DNA from: Inediibacterium massiliense
GTDB lineage: Bacteria; Bacillota; Clostridia; Peptostreptococcales; Thermotaleaceae
NCBI RefSeq assembly: GCF_001282725.1
Contig: NZ_LN876587.1
Span: forward strand, 1,111,695 to 1,175,694
DNA length: 64,000 nucleotides
Direction of reading: 5' to 3'
The notes under the pieces are model-generated. The model was given only the letters and a program-made list of their open reading frames with translations, was not told the DNA's origin and ran no database searches. Below are positions 27,211-37,238 of the stretch, in pieces. The position numbers and the translations under genes are program-made. The first letter of the stretch is position 1. Each line of letters begins with the position of its first letter.

Positions 27211-29220
27211 CTAAAATTTAAAATTATGGATAAGGGATTGAAGATCTTCAGCAATATGAGCTAATCCTTCACTAGCGTGCGCAATCTCTTGTATACTTGC
27301 TGCTTGTTCTTCTATAGATGCTGAAGCTTCTTCTGTTCCTGCTGCATTTTCTTCTGCAATAGCAGATAAATTTTGCATTGCATCTACAAGTTTGTTTTTA
27401 TTAGTAAGCATCATATCTACCGATGCATTAAGCTTTTCAATAACATCATTTGCTGTTTCTATAGAAGATGCAATCATATCAAATTTTTTCTCAGTTGCTT
27501 TTACGCTTTCTGTTTGAGACTCAATAATATTTTTTACTTCATTCATTTCATTTACAGCACCTTGAGATTTTGTTTTTAATTCTTCTATAACCTTTTTAAT
27601 CTCGTGTGTAAAATTATTAGATTGTTCTGCTAATTTCCTAATCTCCTCTGCAACTACTGCAAAGCCTTTTCCTGCATCTCCTGCTCTCGCAGCTTCTATA
27701 GCTGCATTTAAAGCTAATAGATTCGTTTGTTCTGCAATACTTTGAATCATTGTACTAGCACTTTCTATCTTTTCTGCACTTTCATTATTACTAATAATAA
27801 TTTCGTAAACTATTTTTGATGCATGATTACCCCTATTTGTTTTTTCAATTAACTCTTTTAATATAGAAAAACCTTCTTCTTTCTGTTTTTGTATTTCTTG
27901 AGATGCCACATTAAGCTCTTGCATATACTGTTCATCTTCTTCAAGCAATTTTCCCATTTCATCTACACTTAAAACTGAGTTTGTTGTATCAATGGCTTGG
28001 TCACTAGCCCCTCTTGCTATTTCCTCAATAGTTTTTGCTACTTCCTCTGAAGCAATAGCTGTTTGCTGAGAGGTGGCTGTAAGTTCTTCAGAAGTTGCCG
28101 CTACTGTCTCTGATGTTTGTGTAATATTCGTTAGTAACTGTACAATGTTATCTCTCATCAATCGTAAAGATTTTGTCATCTGACCAATTTCGTCTTTTCT
28201 ATTTAAATATTTTATAGCTTTTGTATCTTTACTATATGTAAGATCATAATTTGATATTTCTGTGAGTCTCTCCGTAATATCTATAATAGGTTTTGTAATC
28301 GTACCACTCACAAAATAAGTAATTAAAGCACCTATTATTATTACAGCTCCACATAATATAATGAGAATATTTCTAAGTTTATTCACTGCACTTAATATTT
28401 CATCCTCTTCTACCCCTACTACTGCAATCCAAGGGCTACCTTCTACTGGAGCAAAACCTACGATTTTATTCTTGCCTTCATAAGTATACTTCCCACTTCC
28501 AACTTCTCGTTTAATCATTTTTTTTGTAAGCTCAGCTAATGCTTGAAGTGATTTGTCAGTTTTCGCATTTTCTATATCATTATCTCTCTTCATAACAAGC
28601 TCTTTATTTATATCTCCTACTGTCACTCCTTGATTATTGATCAAATAACTGAATCCTGTTTTTTTATAACTTACTTTACTAACAATATCACTTAAGAATG
28701 TTCCTTCTTTTCTTCCATAGAACACTCCAATCTGTTGACCATTGAAAGATATGGGGGTAGCAAAAATCACTACTGGTTTTCCTGTAACTTTGCTAATAAT
28801 CACATCTGATGCTACACTTTCTCCTTTCATAGCTCTTTTAAAATAATCTCTATCACCAACATTCGTTTTTTCTCTCTCTGAATTTAAAACAGTACTATTT
28901 CCATCTTTATCAGCAAAAGCAAACGCCAAATATCCTGTTCTTTTCGCTTCTGCTTCACAAAATGCAATCTTTTGCTCTAACGAAATATTTGTATCTAAAA
29001 TAATCGCATTTTGAGCTAAGCCATCAATATATTTAAGCTCAGCATCTCTTTTTGCTCCTATATACTTGGTATTTGCCTGTGCTATATTTTCTAATTCACC
29101 ATGAGCATTTTCTATTAAATTGTTACTTACTATATTGATAGATATAAATCCTAGTCCTACTGTTAAGATAAATATCATCAAAGTAAATATAGCTATTAAT
29201 CTAATTTTTAAAGATTTCAC
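27211..29220 (-). CDS. Methyl-accepting chemotaxis protein with dCache sensor
   Basis: About 669 residues: membrane helix near the N-terminus, a dCache-type extracellular sensor (about 30-275, with [10 protein letters not shown] and [12 protein letters not shown]), a second helix ([19 protein letters not shown]), a HAMP region, and a cytoplasmic signalling rod with the hairpin tip [25 protein letters not shown] precedes a GTG at 29220; the upstream in-frame ATG lacks a site. The ligand is unknown; dCache sensors often bind small carboxylates or amino acids. Confidence 0.92.
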   Translation of the reverse strand: MKSLKIRLIAIFTLMIFILTVGLGFISINIVSNNLIENAHGELENIAQANTKYIGAKRDAELKYIDGLAQNAIILDTNISLEQKIAFCEAEAKRTGYLAFAFADKDGNSTVLNSEREKTNVGDRDYFKRAMKGESVASDVIISKVTGKPVVIFATPISFNGQQIGVFYGRKEGTFLSDIVSKVSYKKTGFSYLINNQGVTVGDINKELVMKRDNDIENAKTDKSLQALAELTKKMIKREVGSGKYTYEGKNKIVGFAPVEGSPWIAVVGVEEDEILSAVNKLRNILIILCGAVIIIGALITYFVSGTITKPIIDITERLTEISNYDLTYSKDTKAIKYLNRKDEIGQMTKSLRLMRDNIVQLLTNITQTSETVAATSEELTATSQQTAIASEEVAKTIEEIARGASDQAIDTTNSVLSVDEMGKLLEEDEQYMQELNVASQEIQKQKEEGFSILKELIEKTNRGNHASKIVYEIIISNNESAEKIESASTMIQSIAEQTNLLALNAAIEAARAGDAGKGFAVVAEEIRKLAEQSNNFTHEIKKVIEELKTKSQGAVNEMNEVKNIIESQTESVKATEKKFDMIASSIETANDVIEKLNASVDMMLTNKNKLVDAMQNLSAIAEENAAGTEEASASIEEQAASIQEIAHASEGLAHIAEDLQSLIHNFKF

Positions 29221-29615
29221 ATTACAACCCCCTATCTTATTTTTTCTCACTAAAAAATGAATTATATTTTTTTATATCCCATATTGAAACTTTCAAACAT
29301 AAAATTTCTCCCTATTCTATATTCAATATACTTATTATAAAATCATACTTCATTAAAAGTCATCAACCTCAGCTTTCTTTTTAAATTTAAGACACTAGAT
29401 ACTTTTTGTACCTAGTGCTTAGTTTGCTTTTATTTATATAAAATCACCTTAGTATATACAAAATATTGCGAATACTTTTGCGTAATTTTCCTTTATTTTC
29501 CTTATACTATACTTATATTTTATTCTTATTATTAAAATATAACAATATTTTTTTATGAATCTCTCTATATTAAAAAAAGAGCCTTATTATGGCTCTATAA
29601 ACATACTATTTTCTT
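29221..29615. other. Intergenic region with one small hairpin
   Basis: This stretch of about 395 bases is very AT-rich. It holds a hairpin at 29393-29417 (CACTAG and CTAGTG around a T5 loop) and the terminator of the hemerythrin gene at its right end. No gene or riboswitch was recognised. Confidence 0.5.
29572..29596 (-). terminator. Terminator after the hemerythrin gene
   Basis: Stem AGAGCC/GGCTCT with a 7-base loop, followed on the minus strand by seven T. Confidence 0.85.
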
Positions 29616-30014
29616 CTATCTATTTCCTGATGTAATTAATTTATCCTTATGCAGTACATGATCTAATATCCAGTTTAAAATAAAGCCTAACCAATCTTCT
29701 AAATATTTTTTAGGATTTTTATCTAAAAGTTTATAATCCATTTTCTCAATCTTTTTCATAAACTCAGCGTGTTCTATCTTTTGACTAAATAATTGATCAT
29801 ATTTAATTTTCAACATATAATTTTCCTCTGATTGAAAATGAAATCTCGCGTATTGACGTAAATCATCTATCATTTCAAAGACTTTATCATATTTATTCAT
29901 GCAACTCTCATTTCCTAATAGATCATATGTATTATTCCAAAGTGTAAATAGATATTTATGTTGTGTATCTATTAGATCTACTCCTATTGAATATTCATCT
30001 TTCCATATCAGCAT
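29616..30014 (-). CDS. Bacteriohemerythrin with one altered iron ligand
   Basis: The 132-residue four-helix protein has the hemerythrin pattern: IDTQHKYLF (first His), FHFQSEENYM (HxxxE), IEHAEF, and ILDHVLHKDK (HxxxxD). The usual HxxxH in the third helix reads QKIEH, so its first His is Gln; six of seven di-iron ligands remain. Bacteriohemerythrins bind oxygen and often serve oxygen sensing or protection in anaerobes. GGGAGAG precedes the ATG and a terminator follows, so it is a single-gene unit. Whether it still binds O2 reversibly is uncertain. Confidence 0.9.
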   Translation of the reverse strand: MLIWKDEYSIGVDLIDTQHKYLFTLWNNTYDLLGNESCMNKYDKVFEMIDDLRQYARFHFQSEENYMLKIKYDQLFSQKIEHAEFMKKIEKMDYKLLDKNPKKYLEDWLGFILNWILDHVLHKDKLITSGNR

Positions 30015-30054
30015 CTAATCTCTCCCTATTGTTTGAATTTTAATTAAGTAATAA

Positions 30055-31026
30055 TTAATTTTTAGGCATTTGCAATTCTATGCCAGGATTTTTAGCGATA
30101 TCATCAGCAATAATAGCTATCCCCTCTACTTTTGCACCATGTTCTACTTTAGGTTGAATGGATGGATTGCTTGGGTATGTTGTTCCATCGTATTTCATTA
30201 AGGCAAAAAAGCTTTCTATACCTCCTCCATAAACATTCATAATAATATCTCGATATCCTTTTGTTTTGCTATTGCTTATAATAACAGGATTATTTACAAG
30301 ACTAAATCTTGATAATAACTCATACTCTTCATTTTTCTTTTTAAAAATAGCAGCACTACATCCACCAGTACCACATACCTCAAAGCCTACGAGATAGGCG
30401 AATACTTCAAGATTTTCATCCCCGTTAAGATCTACTTTGTTATAATAATATCTTATATGATCTTTACATTGGTCTAAATCAAATTCTTTTACTAAAGCCT
30501 TTTCAAGTTTTATATCTTTTTCTTTTTCAGAACAAACATATTTTACAGATGAAAAATCTATTCCATCTTGGTTTTTGAATGGATTATACTGACAAAGTTG
30601 TCTTCTTAGCCTTAATAGTTCTTCTCTAGATGGATAAGGATATTCAAATTCTAGTGCCCTATCAATAGACTTCAACGCTTCCTGAATATCACCTGTTTTT
30701 ATTTGAGCATCTGTTAGATAATACCAATACGTAGTTGAGTCCTTATAAGCGTCTCCAGTATCATGAATCCATAACACTAGTTCATATATTCCATTTTTTC
30801 CTTTTACAATATCTGCTACACCCCAAGCGCCACAATAATATTTTAATACAATAATATAATTTTCTCCTTGCCAATTATACGCACCAATTAATTCTAAGAT
30901 ACCATCTCCATCTAAATCTACCATTCCTACTGCTGGTCTTTTAAATGGTGTCTCTAATACAATGATTCTAGCCATAGATGGTAGAAACGGTGTAATGATA
31001 TCTATTAAATATCTACTATCCCACAT
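30055..31026 (-). CDS. Hypothetical protein with FG-GAP/EF-hand-like calcium motifs
   Basis: The 323-residue protein has two acidic loops, DLDGDGILELIG (near residue 40) and DLNGDENLEVFAYL (near 215), as in FG-GAP/VCBS or dockerin-like calcium sites, separated by a helical stretch resembling a tetratricopeptide unit (YWYYLTDAQIKTGDIQEALK). No signal peptide or membrane segment is present. GAGAGG precedes the ATG. Several Cys cluster at CGTGGCSAAIF. No exact function is recognised; a cytoplasmic beta-propeller-like protein is the best description. Confidence 0.6.
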   Translation of the reverse strand: MWDSRYLIDIITPFLPSMARIIVLETPFKRPAVGMVDLDGDGILELIGAYNWQGENYIIVLKYYCGAWGVADIVKGKNGIYELVLWIHDTGDAYKDSTTYWYYLTDAQIKTGDIQEALKSIDRALEFEYPYPSREELLRLRRQLCQYNPFKNQDGIDFSSVKYVCSEKEKDIKLEKALVKEFDLDQCKDHIRYYYNKVDLNGDENLEVFAYLVGFEVCGTGGCSAAIFKKKNEEYELLSRFSLVNNPVIISNSKTKGYRDIIMNVYGGGIESFFALMKYDGTTYPSNPSIQPKVEHGAKVEGIAIIADDIAKNPGIELQMPKN

Positions 31027-31109
31027 ATTATAACCTCTCTTCTTTTCTATTATAAAGTTATTATACGTGGGTGTTTTTTATATGTGCTTGAGAAAAACAT
31101 TTCTGATAC

Positions 31110-31775
31110 CTATCTAGCAATAAATTCTTTTACATCAGTTACTTCTTCCCATGGTAGTTCCCAAAATGTAGCTTGTATTGATTTTTGACCTTGAGGATTA
31201 TCTATATATTCATCATATCTATCTAAATTAAATATTCGATCCCAACTGTTTTCTACTTTAAATCTCAGTTCATCTAGTATTTTTGAATTTTTATTCATAT
31301 CCTGTAAATCAAATAGTGTTATATTATTTTTCTCCATTTCTTTATAGAATAAATTATGATCTTCTTCATTTTTAGGTATATACCAATCATTCAGTACATA
31401 ATGATATAAATCGAAATCAGATAATAATACTTTATCATCTTCAATTTCAAATTCAATTCTATATAATTTTGTTCCTCTTTCTCCATAACCACTATATCTT
31501 AAATCAGGCTTTCTTTTACTAGCATTCATCCACTGATACCATGCCCAGACTGGATATGCTGATAAATCAGGCATTTGTGCCTTCAATCTTTCTTTCATTT
31601 TTTCAACCATCCAATTATATGCTCGTTTAAAATCTTCCTCAATATATTCTTCTGTACCACGTAAAATCTTATTTTCTTTCAATTGATTATATCCAGTTAT
31701 ATCTTGAATCGTCCAAAGTATTATAAACCTCACCGCCTTCATACAGTAACACATACAGCTTTTCTCTAATCTCAA
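31110..31775 (-). CDS. DUF3841 family protein
   Basis: The 221-residue frame contains the DUF3841 pattern: ILWTIQDITGYNQL near the start, FKRAYNWMVEKMKER, and YPVWAWYQW with many Trp and Tyr, ending ATFWELPWEEV. Family members usually begin close to LWTIQ, so the true start is probably an internal ATG or GTG about ten residues in (ATG at 31742 or the nearby GTG); no ribosome site decides it. Function of the family is unknown. Confidence 0.65.
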   Translation of the reverse strand: MRLEKSCMCYCMKAVRFIILWTIQDITGYNQLKENKILRGTEEYIEEDFKRAYNWMVEKMKERLKAQMPDLSAYPVWAWYQWMNASKRKPDLRYSGYGERGTKLYRIEFEIEDDKVLLSDFDLYHYVLNDWYIPKNEEDHNLFYKEMEKNNITLFDLQDMNKNSKILDELRFKVENSWDRIFNLDRYDEYIDNPQGQKSIQATFWELPWEEVTDVKEFIAR

Positions 31776-31865
31776 ACCATATCCTAGTTATTTTAAAAAA
31801 GCATTTAATCTAATAAGATCAAATGCTTTTATTATACTCAGATATTTTTTGTTATGCTTTACTTT

Positions 31866-32147
31866 CTATTTTATAGCTTTTAATTTTGCAATATCAGACC
31901 AATTACTTGCTGTAATCAATTCAACATTACTTAAATCTTTTCTGATATTCTTTACTTCTCCATTAATTTCAACAACTTCATGCTTTAAATTTTCTTGTTC
32001 AGCAGCTATAATGTTTGTCTTATGTTCTAACACTCTTAAAATTTGAGTATGCTCATCTTGTGTTGTTTTGATATTTTTTATATCATTTTGCATCGATTTC
32101 ATATCATTTTGCATCGATTTTAAAATATCTAAAATCTCTTTATCCAT
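31866..32147 (-). CDS. Small coiled-coil protein
   Basis: About 93 residues, nearly all helical with heptad spacing, starting MDKEILDILKSMQNDMKSMQ, where a seven-residue unit KSMQNDM is repeated in tandem at both protein and DNA level. AAGGTGGTGA before the ATG at 32147 sets the start. Proteins of this form are common in clostridia, often near integrases or regulators, without a known role. Confidence 0.7.
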   Translation of the reverse strand: MDKEILDILKSMQNDMKSMQNDIKNIKTTQDEHTQILRVLEHKTNIIAAEQENLKHEVVEINGEVKNIRKDLSNVELITASNWSDIAKLKAIK

Positions 32148-32226
32148 AAGTGTCACCACCTTGTACCTTTTTAAAAATTATATCATATTTTATAGATGGA
32201 TTAAATTACTTTTATTATATTAAAAC

Positions 32227-33678
32227 TTATATGAGTATTTTTCTTTTTATAGGCCTTATATGAAACTCAATAATAGCTCCCTTTGGATTATTATTTTTCG
32301 CTGTAATTGCTCCTCCATGTTTTTCAACTAGAGTCTTTGAAATATACATACCTAAACCAGAATGTCCTGTTTTAAATGAACGAGATTTGTCTCCTTTATA
32401 AAATTTATTAAAAATATTTTTTAAATCCTGATCACTAAAACCCCTTCCTGTATCTACAATACAAAATTCTATCTCATCATCTTTACATAGGACATTAATT
32501 TTTATAGAGTCTCCTTTTTCTGTATATCTAATGCTATTAGACATCATATTATCTAAAACTTCTTCTAAAGATTTGGTATCAAATTGATCCACAAAGCTTT
32601 TTTCTCTTAAATCTATTATATCTATTTTAAAATTTATTCCTTTTCCTTCGCATAAGAATCTGTAGTCCTTCTCTTTGATCTTTAGAAATTCTACCATATT
32701 AATTTCTCTAGGCTCCAAAATAAAATTAGGATTTTCAATATTAGATATTTTATTCATATCTTCTAATAATACTAAGGCTCTTTCGTTATTTCTTTTGATT
32801 ACCTCTATATAGTCTTTAAACTTATCTTTCTGAACTATGCCATCTATTAAAGCTTCCGAATAAGTATTGACTATAGTAAGAGGAGTTTTTAAATCATGAG
32901 CAATATTTTCTATATTTTCTCGTCTCTTTTCTTCTAAATCCCATTGTTTGATTAAAGAATCTTTAAGATGAATTCTCATCTCTTCAAAAGCATTACAAAG
33001 CTTTCCAATTTCATTATTCTCTTTGTAATTTATATAAAAATCCAAATTCTTATTTTTTATTTTTTCAGCTCCATCTAATAGCATATTTATAGGTTTATTT
33101 AATTTTTTGCTTAATTGCTTAGCATATAATATTGTAAAGATAATTATATATACAAAAGGTATCAATATGATTAAATTATACAATCTAAGCATTAAATAAT
33201 TTTTTGTTTTCTGAGTGCTTTTCAATTGATACTTTAATATGATAGCACCCTTCATATCATTATCTTTGTTAAAGATAGGTATAACTTTAGCAAAGTTATT
33301 GTTTCCCAATCTTAAAATAGAATTTAAATTTTCATATAATTCCCTTTTGTTTTTCACTAAAGGCTTTTTCATATTTCCATATATTAAATTCCCTTCACGA
33401 TCTAAAACCTGATATAACATTCCTTGACTTGGTACAATTTTATTCATTTCACCTTCAAAACTTCTATTTAAAACCTCTTCATTTTTTTCATTAATTTTAT
33501 CTATAATACTGGGCAATTGATTTTCATAATAATTTGCTGGGTAATAAATATAATCAAAGGTTTTAAAATAAATGATAAAGCTTATGATGGATAAAATAAA
33601 ACTTAAAAATATGATCTTTATAAAATTTACTATAAATTGATATTTTAAACTCTTATCTTTTATTATTTTAAGTCCCAT
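32227..33678 (-). CDS. Sensor histidine kinase
   Basis: The 483-residue kinase has two membrane helices (about 14-36 and 165-187) around an extracellular sensor of 130 residues, a HAMP segment, HisKA (His in IAHDLKTPLTIV) and HATPase (NMMSNSIRY, DTGRGFS, HSGLGMYISKTL). It overlaps the response regulator stop by 16 bases and is the last gene of traX-regulator-kinase. It resembles kinases that sense cell-envelope stress in Firmicutes, but the signal is unknown. Confidence 0.93.
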   Translation of the reverse strand: MGLKIIKDKSLKYQFIVNFIKIIFLSFILSIISFIIYFKTFDYIYYPANYYENQLPSIIDKINEKNEEVLNRSFEGEMNKIVPSQGMLYQVLDREGNLIYGNMKKPLVKNKRELYENLNSILRLGNNNFAKVIPIFNKDNDMKGAIILKYQLKSTQKTKNYLMLRLYNLIILIPFVYIIIFTILYAKQLSKKLNKPINMLLDGAEKIKNKNLDFYINYKENNEIGKLCNAFEEMRIHLKDSLIKQWDLEEKRRENIENIAHDLKTPLTIVNTYSEALIDGIVQKDKFKDYIEVIKRNNERALVLLEDMNKISNIENPNFILEPREINMVEFLKIKEKDYRFLCEGKGINFKIDIIDLREKSFVDQFDTKSLEEVLDNMMSNSIRYTEKGDSIKINVLCKDDEIEFCIVDTGRGFSDQDLKNIFNKFYKGDKSRSFKTGHSGLGMYISKTLVEKHGGAITAKNNNPKGAIIEFHIRPIKRKILI

Positions 33679-34346
33679 TTATACCCAACACCCCAAACCG
33701 TAACGATATATTGATTGTTGTCTTCCATGGTTAAAATTTTAGATCTAATGTTTTTAATATGTTCCGTAACAGTCCAAGTACATCCCATACCATCAAATCC
33801 CCATATTTTTTCATATATCTGCTCTTTTGAAAAGACTTGTCCAGGATAAAGGGATAAGAGTTCAACTATTTCAAACTCTTTTTTAGTAAGATTTAAATCT
33901 TTACCATTGACTGTAACAATCATCCCTTTAAGGTCTATCTTTAAATTTTTAAATTGTAAAAAATCTTCAGCCTCTCTATTTAAATATCTTTTTTCTCGTC
34001 TTAAATGAACTTTCACTCTCATAACCAACTCTTTTAAGCTAAAGGGTTTTGTGATGTAATCATCTCCACCAATAGCTAATCCCTTTATTTTATCTGTTTC
34101 CGAATCTTTGGCAGATAAAAATAAAATCGGACAAGTTACATAATCACGAATTGTATGACATACATGAAAACCATCTATATCTGGCATCATAATATCTAAA
34201 ATGATTAAATCTGGTCTTTTTTTAGATAATTCAATCCCATCAAAACCATTATATGCTGTTAATACATTGTATCCATTATTCTCTAATACATCTTTTATGA
34301 TCATAACCATATCTAATTCATCATCGATAATGAGAATCGTCTCCAT
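33663..34346 (-). CDS. OmpR family response regulator
   Basis: About 227 residues: a receiver (ILIIDDELDM, acceptor Asp in LIILDIMMPDIDGF, Lys in YITKPFS) and a winged-helix DNA-binding domain (LNLTKKEFEIVELL, then VTEHIKNIRSKI). GGAGG before the ATG at 34346 decides the start. It partners the kinase encoded next. Tandem CTTTATAA repeats eleven bases apart in the operon promoter (around 35225-35270) could be its own binding site. Confidence 0.93.
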   Translation of the reverse strand: METILIIDDELDMVMIIKDVLENNGYNVLTAYNGFDGIELSKKRPDLIILDIMMPDIDGFHVCHTIRDYVTCPILFLSAKDSETDKIKGLAIGGDDYITKPFSLKELVMRVKVHLRREKRYLNREAEDFLQFKNLKIDLKGMIVTVNGKDLNLTKKEFEIVELLSLYPGQVFSKEQIYEKIWGFDGMGCTWTVTEHIKNIRSKILTMEDNNQYIVTVWGVGYKWDLK

Positions 34347-34361
34347 AAATACCTCCAAATT

Positions 34362-35204
34362 TTAATATTTCAGTCCATATAATAAAAAAGATAAAATATA
34401 TAGTATATATATGTGGGCAGGATAGAATATATAAAATAACTTCTTCATAGATTTGCCTTTCTCTCCATTATATAAAAACATAAAAATTAAAGCAAAAACA
34501 CCCATCCACTCATAATAATCTGTAAACATAAGTTTTAAACTAATAGGTCTAATATATAATAGAGGTATGCCTATCATCCAGGTTAATACAAATATCCCAT
34601 AAGAGATAAATTGTAGTTTTCTATTTTCCTTACATATATACAATATCACACCTGTCAAAATTACATATATACCACCCTCTACTAAAAAAGGAGAAGGAAG
34701 TAATGTATTTACTACGATATAAACATATGTAGCTATTGGCATTGATATAATTGGCAAAATCCACAATTGAAATATATAAGATATTATAAATGGAGATACT
34801 ATAAATCCCATACCTTTTAATCTTTTTTTCTCTTTTATATAATCTATTCCCTGAAATATAATGATTAAGATTACAAAGGTTGAAAATATACCATTCTCAG
34901 GGTAAAATCCATCCCCTCTTTGAAATTGATGTGAAAATTGAATGACATATTTTATAAATCCCATAAATACAGCCATTAAATAAATTCTTGTAAAATATTT
35001 CTTTTTATTAGAAGTATGGGTGTACCCTTCTATCATTGTAAATAAAAACAAATCTCCTGCTAATCTACCAATCCACGAAAATATAATAGGCACTTTACCT
35101 GTAAATTCAAAAAAATAATGAATATGGTCACAGAGCATAAATATAAGAGCTAAAAATTTAATTTGAAATCCTGTAAGTCCTTCTTTGCTTTTTCCTAAAA
35201 TCAT
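34362..35204 (-). CDS. TraX family membrane protein
   Basis: About 280 residues with eight or more membrane helices. The start GLTGFQIKFLALIFMLCDHIHYFF and IGRLAGDLFLFTMIEGY (quoted as IGRLAGDLFLF) carry the conserved Asp-His and Arg of TraX proteins, membrane acyl/acetyltransferases named from F-pilin acetylation. AAGGAGG favours the second of two close ATGs (35204). It is the first gene of an operon with a response regulator and kinase, so a role in acylating a cell-surface component under that system's control is plausible but unproven. Confidence 0.85.
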   Translation of the reverse strand: MILGKSKEGLTGFQIKFLALIFMLCDHIHYFFEFTGKVPIIFSWIGRLAGDLFLFTMIEGYTHTSNKKKYFTRIYLMAVFMGFIKYVIQFSHQFQRGDGFYPENGIFSTFVILIIIFQGIDYIKEKKRLKGMGFIVSPFIISYIFQLWILPIISMPIATYVYIVVNTLLPSPFLVEGGIYVILTGVILYICKENRKLQFISYGIFVLTWMIGIPLLYIRPISLKLMFTDYYEWMGVFALIFMFLYNGEKGKSMKKLFYIFYPAHIYILYILSFLLYGLKY

Positions 35205-35217
35205 TTTCATTCCTCCT

Positions 35218-35275
35218 TATAAATTCTTTATCTACTCTAGCATCTAATTATAAAGAATTTATAAAGTTTTATAAA
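35218..35275 (-). promoter_or_regulatory. Promoter and probable operator of the traX-regulator-kinase operon
   Basis: A TATAAT (35247-35252) has TTTATA 17 bases upstream. Overlapping it are direct repeats of CTTTATAA 11 bases apart, as bound by OmpR/PhoB-type regulators, and a 14-base inverted repeat (35218-35231 with 35250-35263) that ends at the ribosome site and could fold in the message leader. Confidence 0.5.
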
Positions 35276-35320
35276 AAAAAGATTAAAATTAAGGTTCTAT
35301 AATGATCCACCTTCTATATC

Positions 35321-35352
35321 AAAACCCTCAAGTGAAATTACTTGAGGGTTTT
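35321..35352. terminator. Terminator after the ABC-F gene
   Basis: Arms AAAACCCTCAAGT and ACTTGAGGGTTTT form a perfect 13-base stem with a 6-base loop, T-rich on both exits. Confidence 0.85.
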
Positions 35353-35446
35353 ATCGTTTTTTTATTAAGTTTCCCATCATACATTCTATTTATCTATTGC
35401 CATTACTTTGTAAAACACCTCCAATTAGTACTTTCTAAATATTCAT

Positions 35447-37087
35447 CTACCCTTTCAGTCTCTTTAGTGCACCTAATATTTTATAATATTCCTTATCTAA
35501 TACTTCTGTATCATCCTTTTTAGATGGCATAGATAATCTTCCTATAACTTCTGAAAGACGATTTCTTAATATCATCTCTTGGTTTTGAATTTTTTCTTTA
35601 TGATAATCCGTAGACTTATTGTTTCTAGCCAAATATTCCGTATAGTTTCCTATAAATATTTCTATTTTTTGATCTTTAATTGTCATAATTTGATTTGCAA
35701 CATGATCTACAAAACTTCGATCATGAGAAACAAACAATAATGTTCGATCATATTCCTTAAGAGTTTCTTCTATGACTTCAATAGCATCAATATCCATATA
35801 ATTCGTAGGTTCATCTAATATTAGTAAGTTAATATCTTGTAATAATATCTTGGCAAAGGAAACTTTTACTCTCTCTCCACCACTAAGTATATCAACCTTC
35901 TTATAGATCATTTCTCCTTTAAACAAAAGTCTAGCTAGTAATAATCTTGCAAAATTCTCAGGATAGGCACTACTCTCCATGACATTTTCAATAATACTTG
36001 CATTTTTATTGAGTAAATTCATATCCTGACTAAAGTACCCGATCTTTGCTCCTTGAGCAATTGTTATGGCATCCTCATTATTCATAATCATCTTCATTAA
36101 GGTAGTTTTTCCACTACCATTAGGACCGATCAATGCCACTCTAGATCCATTATAAATGGTGAATTCTGCATTTTTAAATATGATCTTATTAGCAAAAGCT
36201 TTATTTATATTTTTTCCTTCTATAATAATTTTACTATGAAGTCCATTGGAATCCATAATATCTAACTTAATTTTTTCTTGTTCTCTGGGTTTTTCCTTTA
36301 CCTTCATGTGTTCAATTCTTTTTTGAGCATTTTTAACTGCCCTATTAAGATTAGCCTTGGCCTTTTGCCCTCCCATCTTATGAAGTCTAGCTTCAGAATT
36401 TCCCATCCTATTAGGAACTCTTTTTATATTTTTAGACTTTTGTTTAATCTGATCCATAACTTCGCCAAGTCGTTTCTTCTCTTTTACATATTCTTCATAC
36501 TCAAATTGATCTCTTTCCCTTTCCTTAATCTTCTGCTCCCTATAATCGCTGTAATTACCTTTATAACTTTTGATTTTGCCATTTTCTATCTCTAGAATCT
36601 GATTGCATAACTTATCTAAAAAACTTCGATCATGAGAAATAACAATCAGAGCACCTCGATATGCTCCAAATTTCTCCTCAATAAGCTCAACCCCTTCCAT
36701 GTCCACATTACTAGTGGGTTCGTCTGCAAATACCATCATACTATGACTATCTAACGCCTGTGCAAACTTAAATCTTGCCTTTTCTCCCCCACTCATATTC
36801 TCATCCCAAGTAGATTCAACATCGAATTTCGAAGCCATCTCATCACTTATATTTTTTCTATTGGGTGGTTCGAGCTGCGATATATACTCAAATTTTCCAT
36901 ATAACTTCAGACTACCTTCATCAGGCTCTAACCTTTGACTTAATATATTCATCAAAGTAGTTTTCCCTACTCCATTTTTACCTACTATCCCTATTCGGTC
37001 TTCCGAATCAATTTTTAAGTGATCTACATTTAGTATCAACCGATCCCCAAAATATTTTTTGATCTTATTGCACTCAATTAATAACAT
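35447..37087 (-). CDS. ABC-F ATPase, probable ribosomal protection protein
   Basis: The 546-residue soluble protein has two ATPase domains and no membrane helices: Walker A GKNGVGKTTLM and GPNGSGKTTLM, signatures MSGGEKARFKFA and LSGGERVKVSFA, with a basic linker rich in Lys and Arg around residues 180-270 that in this family reaches the peptidyl transferase centre. ABC-F proteins of this size protect ribosomes from lincosamides, pleuromutilins or streptogramin A (VmlR, CplR, Lsa, Vga types). The SD (GGGAGG) lies inside a terminator hairpin directly before the ATG, which is the hallmark of antibiotic-inducible ABC-F genes. Which drugs it meets cannot be read from sequence. Confidence 0.85.
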   Translation of the reverse strand: MLLIECNKIKKYFGDRLILNVDHLKIDSEDRIGIVGKNGVGKTTLMNILSQRLEPDEGSLKLYGKFEYISQLEPPNRKNISDEMASKFDVESTWDENMSGGEKARFKFAQALDSHSMMVFADEPTSNVDMEGVELIEEKFGAYRGALIVISHDRSFLDKLCNQILEIENGKIKSYKGNYSDYREQKIKERERDQFEYEEYVKEKKRLGEVMDQIKQKSKNIKRVPNRMGNSEARLHKMGGQKAKANLNRAVKNAQKRIEHMKVKEKPREQEKIKLDIMDSNGLHSKIIIEGKNINKAFANKIIFKNAEFTIYNGSRVALIGPNGSGKTTLMKMIMNNEDAITIAQGAKIGYFSQDMNLLNKNASIIENVMESSAYPENFARLLLARLLFKGEMIYKKVDILSGGERVKVSFAKILLQDINLLILDEPTNYMDIDAIEVIEETLKEYDRTLLFVSHDRSFVDHVANQIMTIKDQKIEIFIGNYTEYLARNNKSTDYHKEKIQNQEMILRNRLSEVIGRLSMPSKKDDTEVLDKEYYKILGALKRLKG

Positions 37088-37120
37088 AAAAAAATCCTCC
37101 CTATTTTTGGAGAGGATAGC
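37088..37120 (-). promoter_or_regulatory. Transcription attenuator overlapping the SD of the ABC-F gene
   Basis: On the minus strand ATCCTC-T-CC pairs with GGGAGGAT around an A-rich loop, followed by seven T and then the ATG. The stem buries the ribosome site and also acts as an intrinsic terminator. An upstream GGATAGC (37228-37234 on the plus strand as GCTATCC) is an exact complement of the terminator's left arm GCTATCC (37114-37120), giving an antiterminator alternative. Confidence 0.8.
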
Positions 37121-37184
37121 ATTTTGCTTATACGATAACTAATGCACGATTAATAAAACTTTGAACCATTTATAATCCAATTGA

Positions 37185-37214
37185 TCATATAAGGTCAAAA
37201 TTTGCATGCTTCAT
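37185..37214 (-). CDS. Candidate second leader peptide upstream of the attenuator
   Basis: A nine-codon frame, MKHANFDLI, ends 65 bases before the terminator's left arm. Its ribosome site is weak, so it is less likely than the 13-codon frame upstream. Confidence 0.25.
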   Translation of the reverse strand: MKHANFDLI

Positions 37215-37238
37215 TCACATAAAACAAGCTATCCACAG

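Noticed and set aside
29393-29417. Hairpin upstream of the chemoreceptor as a c-di-GMP or other riboswitch
   Set aside because: None of the conserved riboswitch core sequences is present; it is a simple small stem.
35302-35523. Plus-strand frame of 73 codons next to the ABC-F gene
   Set aside because: It spans the terminator hairpin and the end of the ABC-F gene, has no ribosome site, and looks like a shadow.
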